From an uncultured Clostridia bacterium (GTDB lineage Bacteria > Bacillota > Clostridia > TANB77 > CAG-508), in NCBI GenBank assembly GCA_934168355.1, contig CAKPNI010000001.1:1-64000 (forward strand): DNA of 64,000 nt. Direction: 5' to 3'. Every line of letters starts with the position of its first letter. Positions within the stretch are counted from its first letter, which is position 1. The notes beneath the pieces are model-generated. The model saw only the letters and a list, made by a program, of their open reading frames with translations. It searched no databases and was not told where the DNA came from. Below, in pieces: positions 1 through 6,322 of the stretch. A program made the position numbers and the translations under genes.

Positions 1-78
1 CCCGAACACAGAAGTCAAGCTCAAATGTGCCGAAAATACTTGCGGGTTACCCTGCTGGAAAGATAGGTTGTCGCTAGT
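1..78 (+). rRNA. rrf: 5S ribosomal RNA, 3' part
   Basis: The window opens inside a 5S rRNA: the CCCGAACACAGAAGTCAAGC segment and the later GCGGGTTACCCTGCTGG arm are typical of bacterial 5S. The 5' part lies outside the window. A tRNA gene follows after about 10 bases, so this is the distal end of an rRNA operon. The 3' end is approximate. Confidence 0.9.
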
Positions 79-87
79 TTTATATAT

Positions 88-398
88 TCCTCGTTAGCTC
101 AGTTGGTAGAGCGCTCGGCTGTCGAGCAGGTCGTAAGACCAAAGAGTTAGCAGCTCTATATGGAAACATATAGATGAAAAAGGTGGCTAAGTCGGTGAAA
201 CTCGTAAGTAACAAAAGTTACACGACAATACCGAGCAAGGCGAAAGCTATGTGTAGAGACTTTACACCACCTACCTAAGTCGCAGGATATGGTAAAGAGC
301 AAGTCCAGACTACAAATTATATATAAATATAATGTTAATGAAAGTTAATGTAGTGCGTAACCGATAGGTCGCTGGTTCGAGCCCAGCACGAGGAGCCA
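88..398 (+). tRNA. tRNA-Asn(GUU) interrupted by a group I intron
   Basis: The exons are 88-122 and 358-398. Joined, they give a complete cloverleaf. The acceptor stem is TCCTCGT/ACGAGGA, the D arm GCTC/GAGC, the anticodon stem TCGG/CCGA with loop CTGTTAA (anticodon GTT), and the T arm GCTGG TTCGAGC CCAGC. The 3' GCCA end is encoded. The interruption falls between anticodon positions 35 and 36. It follows 5S rRNA directly, a usual place for tRNA-Asn in Clostridia. Without splicing this gene cannot give a functional tRNA. Confidence 0.9.
123..357 (+). ncRNA. Group I intron (tRNA type) in tRNA-Asn
   Basis: The intron is 235 nt with no reading frame. The 5' exon ends in U122 and the intron ends in G357, as group I splicing requires. 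A short P1 can form: exon CUGU (119-122) with GCAG (126-129), including the U-G wobble. Next comes a GUAA-capped hairpin (129-140) and a GAAA-capped hairpin (157-172). The core resembles cyanobacterial tRNA-Leu introns in order: a CGGTGAAAC segment, AATACCGAGCAAG, GTAGAGACTT, then GGTAAAGAGCAAGTCC. P7 pairs GACTT (258-262) with AAGTC (301-305). A terminal helix ACTAC/GTAGT (309-313/350-354) precedes the 3' site. Known intron family; this host tRNA is less usual. Confidence 0.85.
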
Positions 399-408
399 TA
401 AAGAGTAG

Positions 409-437
409 CAGATAAGTAATTATCTGTTATTTTTTTG
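409..437 (+). terminator. Rho-independent terminator after tRNA-Asn
   Basis: The inverted repeat CAGATAA-GTAA-TTATCTG is followed by a run of T. It ends the rRNA-tRNA transcript about 11 bases after the CCA end. Confidence 0.85.
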
Positions 438-509
438 TCTGTTCGCTAGAATTTAGCAGAATAATTTGGTATAATAACATAAAGTATGAACTCGAGGAGG
501 AATAACACA

Positions 510-887
510 ATGAAAAAAATTTGCGAAATATGTAACAATGAATTTGAATCAAACAGTTCAACTAGAATATATTGTTATGATTGTAGCGGAGATTCTACAA
601 GAAGTATAAATGAAACAAGAAAACATCAAAAAACAATATTAAGAAGAAGCATGAAATTGCAAGCTATAAAATTATTAGGAGGAAAATGTTCGATTTGTGG
701 TTATAACAAATGTGTTGATGCGCTTGAATTTCATCATAAGGATCCTACTATAAAGGAATTCAAACTAGGTTCAGGAAATACAATGTCTTGGAAAGAATAT
801 AAAAATGAGGCTTTAAAATGTATATTGGTTTGTTCGAATTGCCATAAGGAAATACATTATAAGTTAGGATATAGAAAAGAAAATTAA
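510..887 (+). CDS. HNH endonuclease, homing type, free-standing
   Basis: The protein has 125 aa. Start ATG 510 is chosen because GAGGAGG lies 9 bases before it; the in-frame ATG at 486 is upstream of that site. An N-terminal zinc-ribbon-like pair (C5-C8, C22-C25) is followed by a basic linker. The HNH domain comes next: CSICG (60-64), EFHHKDP (73-79) and CSNCHKEIH (108-116), giving two metal-binding Cys pairs and the catalytic His-His. Such small HNH nucleases accompany introns and phage genes. A TATAAT (470-475) gives it its own promoter, although its -35 is weak. It starts 112 bases after a tRNA gene carrying a group I intron, so it may mobilise that intron; this is inference. Confidence 0.8.
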   Translation: MKKICEICNNEFESNSSTRIYCYDCSGDSTRSINETRKHQKTILRRSMKLQAIKLLGGKCSICGYNKCVDALEFHHKDPTIKEFKLGSGNTMSWKEYKNEALKCILVCSNCHKEIHYKLGYRKEN

Positions 888-937
888 TACCGGAATACCT
901 CAATAATTTTTAATTAAAACAAATTTTATCAAAACTA

Positions 938-966
938 TTGACATAACACCAAAAATATTATAATAT
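938..966 (+). promoter_or_regulatory. SigA-type promoter of the surface protein gene
   Basis: TTGACA (938-943) and TAATAT (961-966) are separated by 17 bases; an overlapping TATAAT starts at 959. It sits about 70 bases before the start of the 1034 gene. Confidence 0.7.
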
Positions 967-1033
967 ATACAAAATTAATTCATATTCATAAAAATTAATT
1001 CGAAAAGCTCCTATAAAAGTCAAGGAGGAATTA

Positions 1034-3598
1034 ATGTTAAAAATAATAAAAAAAATACCAGTAATATTATTGTTATCAATAATATTTATTTCAAATGCAC
1101 TAAACATAGTAAAAGCAGTATATGAAATTCAAGAAGCATATATAGAAAAAATAGGACAAGCACCATATCATCTAAAATACTACAACGAAAATAAAGGAAT
1201 GTACACTTATGCAATATGTAGCATAGTAGGTCGCTATCAAGACGGCAAATTTTATCCAGCATATTGTTTAAATAGAGACATGCAAGGAGTTGGATATGCA
1301 GGAAACTATACGGTAGATGTAGATAATATAATTGAAAACAATCAAATATGGAGAGCAGTAAAAAATGGATATCCATATAAAACTGCAAGTGAAATGGGCT
1401 TAGAATCAGACTATGATGCATTTGCAGTAACAAAATTCGCAGTATATTGTTTGCAAGGTCAGGCAGATATAAATCTATATATAGCAGATGAAAACGACAG
1501 TGAAGGTCAAGCAATGTTAAGAGCTTTGCATAATTTAGTAGATATAGGAAGAAATGGAACAGAAACATTTTCAAATGAACTAAAAATATCGAAAATAACA
1601 GATTTAATCGAAGAAGGTAACTATTACTCAATAACCTATAAAGTAGACGGCGGAAGCACAATATCAAAATACAATATAAAAACAGTTTCAGGTTTATCTA
1701 ATGGAGATATTTTAACAGATATGACAGGAAACGTAAAAACAGAATTTAACTCAAATGAAAAATTTAAAATAAAAATTCTAAAAACAAATTTAAACTCAGA
1801 TAAAGATATAAATGTAGAAATAAAAGCAAGCTTAAAAAATTATCCTATGTTTTATGGAAAAACAAGAATATCAGGAACTCAAGACTATTTGTTAACAGCA
1901 AATTCATACCAAGATTTAGAAAAAAATATAAATACAAAACTAAAATTAAATACAGGAAAAATAATAATAAATAAAAAGGATGATGAAACAAAACAAGGAA
2001 TAAAAGATACTGTATTCGAAATATACAATTCAGAAAATCAAAGTATAGGAACATATACAACTGATGAAAATGGAAAAATAGAAATTCCAAATTTATATCA
2101 AGGTTCATATTATGCAAAAGAAACAAAATCAAATGAAAATTATATATTAAACCAAGAAAATGACTATTCTATAAATGTAGAATATAATAAAACTTCAACA
2201 ATCGATATAGAAAATGAACACAAAAAAGGAAACTTAGAAATAATAAAAGTTGATAAAGAAAATAATAGCATAACACTTGGAAATGTGGGATTTGAACTAT
2301 ATAATGAAGAAACAGGGAAAATAGTAGGAACATATTATACAGATGCAAATGGAAAAATTGAAATAAAAAATTTAAGAACAGGAAACTATAGGCTAAAGGA
2401 AATAAGCACAAATGAATGGTACAATTTAGTAGAAGACCAAAACTTGCAAATAAAATGGGATGAAACAACTAAAACCCAAGTAGAAGATGAACTAAAAAAA
2501 GGACAAATAAAAGTAATAAAGGTAGATAAAGAAAAACATGAAATAAAAATTCCAAATGTAGTATTTGAAATACAAGATAGTAATGGCAATGTATTAGAAA
2601 AAATAACAACCGACGAAAATGGAGAAGCTTTAACTTCTAAATATCCATTAAGAGATTATCCAAGTTTAAGGCTGCACGAAATTGAAACTGATGAAAAATA
2701 TGCCCTAGAAAATGAGATAAAAGAAATTACATTAGAAGAAAATCAGATAAAAGATGTACAAATAGAAAACGAGAAAATAAAGGGATATATCCAAATTGTA
2801 AAAACATCAAAAGAAGATAATAAAATAACGGGAAACAAAAAGGGGGAGCCTTTAGAAGGTGTTAAATTTGAAATATATGATATAAACGGAAATTTAATTC
2901 AAGAATTAATAACAGATAGCAAAGGAATGGCAAAATCAAAAGAATTAGAAAAAGGAATATATAATGTAAAAGAAGTTGAAACAAATGAATGGTATTTGTT
3001 AAATAACAATACTTATGAGGCAGAAATAAAGAATAATAAGCAAATTGTAACATTAAATATAGAAAATGCGCCAGCCAATCCAGATGAAGAAATAGAGAAA
3101 AAGGGACCAGACGAAGCTTTTGCAGATGATGAAATACAGTATAAGATATCTTTAAAAAATAGTGGAAATGTAGCACTAGATAATTTTGTGTGGGAAGATG
3201 AAATACCAACAGATTTTATAAAAGTAACTAAAATTAAACTAGGTACTTATAATCAAGATAATAGTTATAATTTATATTATAAGACAAACTTTAGCGAAGA
3301 TTATATTTTGATGCTTGAAGATATAAATACCAAAAATTCAGATGAAATAGATTTTTCTAAGGAGTTATCTGATAATGAATTTATAACTAATATTAAATTA
3401 GATTTTGGAACAGTTGATGTTGGCTTTAAAAGTGAGAGTGATACATTAATTTTTGCAAAGGTAAATTCTAATGTTAAGAGTGGAGATGTTTTTGAAAATA
3501 AGGTTTGTTTGCAGGCAGATTATAAAGGATATAATTTGAGTAAATTTTCTAATTGGAAAACTAGGGTTTATAAGGTTTTACCTTTAACGGGAATGTAA
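1034..3598 (+). CDS. Thioester-like/SpaA (CnaB) repeat cell-surface protein
   Basis: The protein has 854 aa. AGGAGG precedes ATG 1034. Residues 1-29 form a signal peptide ending near VKA. Residues about 35-165 resemble a thioester (TQXA) adhesin domain, with Cys78 in AYCLN; at the second motif the sequence is TKFAVY (133-138), with Lys where the thioester Gln is expected. About four SpaA/CnaB-like modules follow (roughly 310-680), each with the recurring 'VxFEIYD.NG..I....TD..G' pattern. A 'KNSGN' DUF11-like module is at the C-terminus. The protein ends in LPLTGM, a sortase-like motif with no transmembrane tail. It is probably an adhesin or pilin-like surface protein. The gene stands alone between a promoter and a terminator. 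Confidence 0.8.
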   Translation: MLKIIKKIPVILLLSIIFISNALNIVKAVYEIQEAYIEKIGQAPYHLKYYNENKGMYTYAICSIVGRYQDGKFYPAYCLNRDMQGVGYAGNYTVDVDNIIENNQIWRAVKNGYPYKTASEMGLESDYDAFAVTKFAVYCLQGQADINLYIADENDSEGQAMLRALHNLVDIGRNGTETFSNELKISKITDLIEEGNYYSITYKVDGGSTISKYNIKTVSGLSNGDILTDMTGNVKTEFNSNEKFKIKILKTNLNSDKDINVEIKASLKNYPMFYGKTRISGTQDYLLTANSYQDLEKNINTKLKLNTGKIIINKKDDETKQGIKDTVFEIYNSENQSIGTYTTDENGKIEIPNLYQGSYYAKETKSNENYILNQENDYSINVEYNKTSTIDIENEHKKGNLEIIKVDKENNSITLGNVGFELYNEETGKIVGTYYTDANGKIEIKNLRTGNYRLKEISTNEWYNLVEDQNLQIKWDETTKTQVEDELKKGQIKVIKVDKEKHEIKIPNVVFEIQDSNGNVLEKITTDENGEALTSKYPLRDYPSLRLHEIETDEKYALENEIKEITLEENQIKDVQIENEKIKGYIQIVKTSKEDNKITGNKKGEPLEGVKFEIYDINGNLIQELITDSKGMAKSKELEKGIYNVKEVETNEWYLLNNNTYEAEIKNNKQIVTLNIENAPANPDEEIEKKGPDEAFADDEIQYKISLKNSGNVALDNFVWEDEIPTDFIKVTKIKLGTYNQDNSYNLYYKTNFSEDYILMLEDINTKNSDEIDFSKELSDNEFITNIKLDFGTVDVGFKSESDTLIFAKVNSNVKSGDVFENKVCLQADYKGYNLSKFSNWKTRVYKVLPLTGM

Positions 3599-3668
3599 AA
3601 GGAAGGAGTATCTTTAAACCAATATACATTATATAAACTTAGCAAATAAAATTATCTTCAAAAATAAT

Positions 3669-3703
3669 AAAATGAGGTAGAAATCAACCTACCTCATTTT
3701 GTA
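3669..3703 (+). terminator. Terminator of the surface protein gene
   Basis: AAAATGAGGTAG and CTACCTCATTTT form a 12-bp stem around an 8-base loop. The T side of the stem supplies the U-tract. Confidence 0.75.
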
Positions 3704-3748
3704 TAAAAAATAAATAATAGCACAAACTAGAAATAGGGGGTGCTTAAA

Positions 3749-3916
3749 ATGCCTAAAAAACAAAATGAAAAATATGAAATAGGGGAAGGTGCAACAAGAT
3801 ATGGAGAATTTATAACATCATATTTCGCTTGGTTACCATTATCTGTACAAAAAGAAAAGGTAGAGGATTTAGAGAATATAATAGATAAAAATAAAAGAAA
3901 AAATGCGAAAAAATAA
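3749..3916 (+). CDS. Small hypothetical protein, 55 aa
   Basis: ATG 3749 is preceded by AGGGGG at 8 bases. The product is about 55 aa, starts MPKKQNEKYEIGEGATRYGE and ends in a lysine-rich tail (DKNKRKNAKK). No signal peptide, membrane segment or known domain is visible. The central FITSYFAWLPLSV stretch is moderately hydrophobic. It lies between the surface-protein terminator and the ctsR promoter, so it is probably its own unit. The clear ribosome binding site argues that it is real. Function unknown. Confidence 0.5.
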   Translation: MPKKQNEKYEIGEGATRYGEFITSYFAWLPLSVQKEKVEDLENIIDKNKRKNAKK

Positions 3917-3990
3917 GAAAATGAAAGAAAAATACACGACTGATAGCATAAAAGATGAGAAAAAACAGAATTAATAATAGAAAATTATTG

Positions 3991-4045
3991 TTGAAAAAAT
4001 AATGAAATGTAATTATAATAGCAATAAAGGTCAAAGAAAGTCAAA
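3991..4045 (+). promoter_or_regulatory. ctsR operon promoter with CtsR operator
   Basis: TTGAAA (3991-3996) and TATAAT (4014-4019) are 17 bases apart. Immediately downstream, at 4029-4045, is GGTCAAAGAAAGTCAAA, two direct heptads spaced by 3 bases. This matches the known CtsR box (RGTCAAA N3 RGTCAAA). Its place over the transcription start predicts repression of the operon by its first gene product. Confidence 0.9.
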
Positions 4046-4086
4046 AACAAACAAAACTTGAAAGTAAGTGGAAAGAAACTTTTCTG

Positions 4087-4127
4087 ATTGGGGGACGGTT
4101 CCTTTGGCGAAAAGAACCGTCCCCAAT
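4087..4127 (+). repeat. GGGACGGTTC palindromic repeat in the ctsR leader
   Basis: ATTGGGGGACGGTTC and GAACCGTCCCCAAT form a hairpin around a 12-base loop. It lies in the untranslated leader between the CtsR operator and the ctsR ribosome binding site (GAAAGGAG). It is one copy of a family found at least eight times in this window. Confidence 0.85.
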
Positions 4128-4149
4128 ACGAAAAAAGAAAGGAGAACCT

Positions 4150-4593
4150 ATGAGAGTATCAGATATAATAGAAGAATTTATCAAAGAGTTATTCAATGAC
4201 GAAGAAGAAATAGAAATACAAAGAAACGATTTAGCACAAAAGTTCAACTGTGTACCATCGCAAATAAACTATGTAATCTCAACAAGGTTTAAGCCGTCAC
4301 AAGGATACTATGTAGAAAGTAGGCGTGGAGGAGGAGGACACATAACAATAAAAAAAGTAAGTAATACAAAATCAGATTATATAATGCATATAATAGAAAA
4401 TATAGGAGAAACATTACAAAATAGTGAAGCTGACATTTTAATAAGTGATTTTCTAACATACAATTTAGTAAATGAGAAAGAGGCACAACTATTAAAAGTT
4501 GCGACAAGCGATAACGTTTTAGATATTCCAAAAGAATACCGAGATAAACTGCGAGCAAATATTTTTAAGAATATGTTATTAAATCTTGATTAA
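4150..4593 (+). CDS. ctsR: Transcriptional repressor CtsR
   Basis: The protein has 147 aa, close to the usual length. It binds GTCAAA heptads as a dimer and represses class III heat-shock genes until inactivated by heat or McsB. The N-terminal half is the winged helix-turn-helix: the segment CVPSQINYVISTRF is followed by the wing YVESRRGGGGHI, whose Arg-Gly-rich loop contacts the DNA minor groove. The C-terminal half is the dimerisation domain that is recognised by McsB and ClpC. It is the first gene of ctsR-mcsA-mcsB-clpC, and its own operator lies at 4029-4045. GAAAGGAG precedes ATG 4150. Confidence 0.95.
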   Translation: MRVSDIIEEFIKELFNDEEEIEIQRNDLAQKFNCVPSQINYVISTRFKPSQGYYVESRRGGGGHITIKKVSNTKSDYIMHIIENIGETLQNSEADILISDFLTYNLVNEKEAQLLKVATSDNVLDIPKEYRDKLRANIFKNMLLNLD

Positions 4594-4601
4594 TTGTACG
4601 A

Positions 4602-4690
4602 AAAAGAACCGGTCCCAAAAGAACATGTTCATAAAAGAACCGGTCCCAAAAGAGCAAAGAGCAAAATGAACCCAAAAAGAACCGGTCCAA
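4602..4690 (+). repeat. Three tandem GAACCGGTCC half-repeats between ctsR and mcsA
   Basis: Three same-orientation copies of AAAGAACCGGTCC occur at about 4604, 4634 and 4676. An ACATGT-containing spacer separates the first two. The left arms that would make hairpins are missing, so these look like half units of the palindrome family. Read as protein they would extend mcsA upstream by a lysine-rich stretch, which is not credible. Confidence 0.8.
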
Positions 4691-4725
4691 ATGGGTCAAA
4701 AAAAACAAAGAAAGGAATGATAATT

Positions 4726-5298
4726 ATGAAATGTGAAAATTGTGGAAAAAATGAGGCAAATGTAAAATATACCCAAATAATAAATGGAGAAAAAAAGCAA
4801 ATGTTTTTATGTGAAGAATGTAGTAAAAAACTAGGAATAAGTGACATACACTTTAATATGCCAATAAGTTTTAATAGCTTTTTGGAAGATTTTTTTGACG
4901 ACATGAATGATGTAAGTTTTATGCCAACATTAGGAGCAGGAAACAAAGAGTTAAAATGCAGTAAATGTGGCTTAACATGGGATGACTTTTTACATACTGG
5001 AAATTTAGGATGCAGTAACTGTTATGAAGAATTTGAAGCAAGACTTAATCCAATTTTAAGAAGTTTGCAAGGGGCAACATCACATATTGGAAGACTTGGA
5101 GATGTTATAGAGGGAAATGACATAAAACCTAATTTATATGACAAAGAAAATACAAGTGCCATAGAGGAAAGCAAAAATATAAGCAAAGTAGATGAACTAA
5201 AAGAAGAATTAAAACAAGCCATAAAAGAAGAGAGATATGAAGAGGCTGCAAAACTTCGTGACGAGATTAAAAATTTAGAAAACGGACAGGAGGAATAG
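4726..5298 (+). CDS. mcsA: McsA, activator of the McsB arginine kinase
   Basis: The protein has 190 aa. ATG 4726 is chosen because GAAAGGA ends 9 bases before it; the longer frame runs back through the repeat array. It carries four CxxC zinc pairs: CENC and CEEC near the N-terminus, then CSKC and CSNC at about 83-104. A UvrB/UvrC-type motif at the C-terminus (ELKQAIKEERYEEAAKLRDEI) is known to mediate ClpC contact. McsA activates McsB, and together they mark proteins for ClpCP. The stop is 3 bases before the mcsB start region, so the two are translationally close. Confidence 0.92.
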   Translation: MKCENCGKNEANVKYTQIINGEKKQMFLCEECSKKLGISDIHFNMPISFNSFLEDFFDDMNDVSFMPTLGAGNKELKCSKCGLTWDDFLHTGNLGCSNCYEEFEARLNPILRSLQGATSHIGRLGDVIEGNDIKPNLYDKENTSAIEESKNISKVDELKEELKQAIKEERYEEAAKLRDEIKNLENGQEE

Positions 5299-5301
5299 TA
5301 T

Positions 5302-6306
5302 ATGAATTGGTATTTACAAAGAGGAAAAGATAGTGATGTTGTAGTAAACTGTAAAATTATGTTTTCTAGAAATTTAAGAAATCATAGGTTTAATACCAGA
5401 AGTCTACCAGAAATTCAAGAGATAGAAAATGAAGTTAAATCAAAATTACAAGGAATAGGATATAATCTAAAATTTATAAAAATAAAAGATTTTGATGAAT
5501 TAACCAAAAGGTCTATGGTAGAAAAAGGCTTGATAGATGAAGCAACTATCAAAAATGAAAATACATCAATTTTAATAAATGATGACGAAAATATTTGTAT
5601 TGTACTTAATTCTCAAGACCATATAGAAATCCAAGTTTTTAATGCAGGAATGGAACTTGAAAGTACATTTAATTTAGCAAAAGAAATTGACAACAAAATT
5701 GATAAAATTTTTGATATTGCAAAAAGTAAAAAATACGGATATCTAACTTCATCCCCATTAGATGTAGGAACAGGATTAAAAGCAGAAGTTACAATTCATT
5801 TACCGGGACTTACAATGACCGGAAATATGAGAAAAGTAGCCATTGCCATGAATAATTTAGGAGTAAGCTTTAGTAGCAAATATATTAACGGCCAAGAAAA
5901 TATAGGAGATATCTACAAGATGAAAAATAAGCAAACATTAGGAATTTCAGAGGATACAATTATTAATAATTTAAAGGCTATTAGTGAAAAAATGATAGAG
6001 CAAGAAAGAGCTGCAAGAAGCATACTGGGAAAAAATCAGATTGAGCTTGAAGATATGGTGTATAGAGATTTTGGAACATTAGTTAATGCAAGAAAATTGA
6101 GATGGCAAGAAGCAATTAAACTTATGTCAAATGTAAAAATGGGTGTTGATATGGGAGTAATTAAGGAACTAAGTGATAATGATATTGCTAAAATTTACTT
6201 TTATATAGAACCAGCAAGTCTTCAGAAATATTTTAATCAAAATTTGGATGGATATGACAGAGATATCAAACGCGGAGAGATGATTAGAAATATTGTAAAA
6301 AAATAA
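5302..6306 (+). CDS. mcsB: Protein-arginine kinase McsB
   Basis: The protein has 334 aa, slightly shorter than the roughly 360 aa Bacillus form. It is a phosphagen-kinase fold enzyme that phosphorylates arginines on CtsR and misfolded proteins, tagging them for ClpC. Visible family landmarks are SRNLRNHRF near the N-terminus, LNSQDHIEIQ (about 99-108), GYLTSSPLDVGTGLKAEVTI (about 145-165, the guanidino kinase signature region) and IEQERAARSILG (about 231-242). AGGAGG lies 9 bases before ATG 5302. Third gene of the operon. Confidence 0.95.
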   Translation: MNWYLQRGKDSDVVVNCKIMFSRNLRNHRFNTRSLPEIQEIENEVKSKLQGIGYNLKFIKIKDFDELTKRSMVEKGLIDEATIKNENTSILINDDENICIVLNSQDHIEIQVFNAGMELESTFNLAKEIDNKIDKIFDIAKSKKYGYLTSSPLDVGTGLKAEVTIHLPGLTMTGNMRKVAIAMNNLGVSFSSKYINGQENIGDIYKMKNKQTLGISEDTIINNLKAISEKMIEQERAARSILGKNQIELEDMVYRDFGTLVNARKLRWQEAIKLMSNVKMGVDMGVIKELSDNDIAKIYFYIEPASLQKYFNQNLDGYDRDIKRGEMIRNIVKK

Positions 6307-6322
6307 GAGAGGAGTAAATAAT

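Noticed and set aside
1086..3209. Long minus-strand open frames inside the surface protein gene
   Set aside because: They are leucine/phenylalanine/tyrosine-rich shadows of AT-rich coding sequence, without ribosome binding sites.
3585..3640. Frameshift hiding a membrane tail after LPLTGM
   Set aside because: Both other frames were read on; one gives a short charged peptide, the other a short non-anchor peptide. No hydrophobic helix is found.
4602..4690. Repeats between ctsR and mcsA as a small CRISPR array
   Set aside because: Only three units of about 13 bases with unequal, short gaps, and the same unit occurs elsewhere as palindromes. No cas genes are present.
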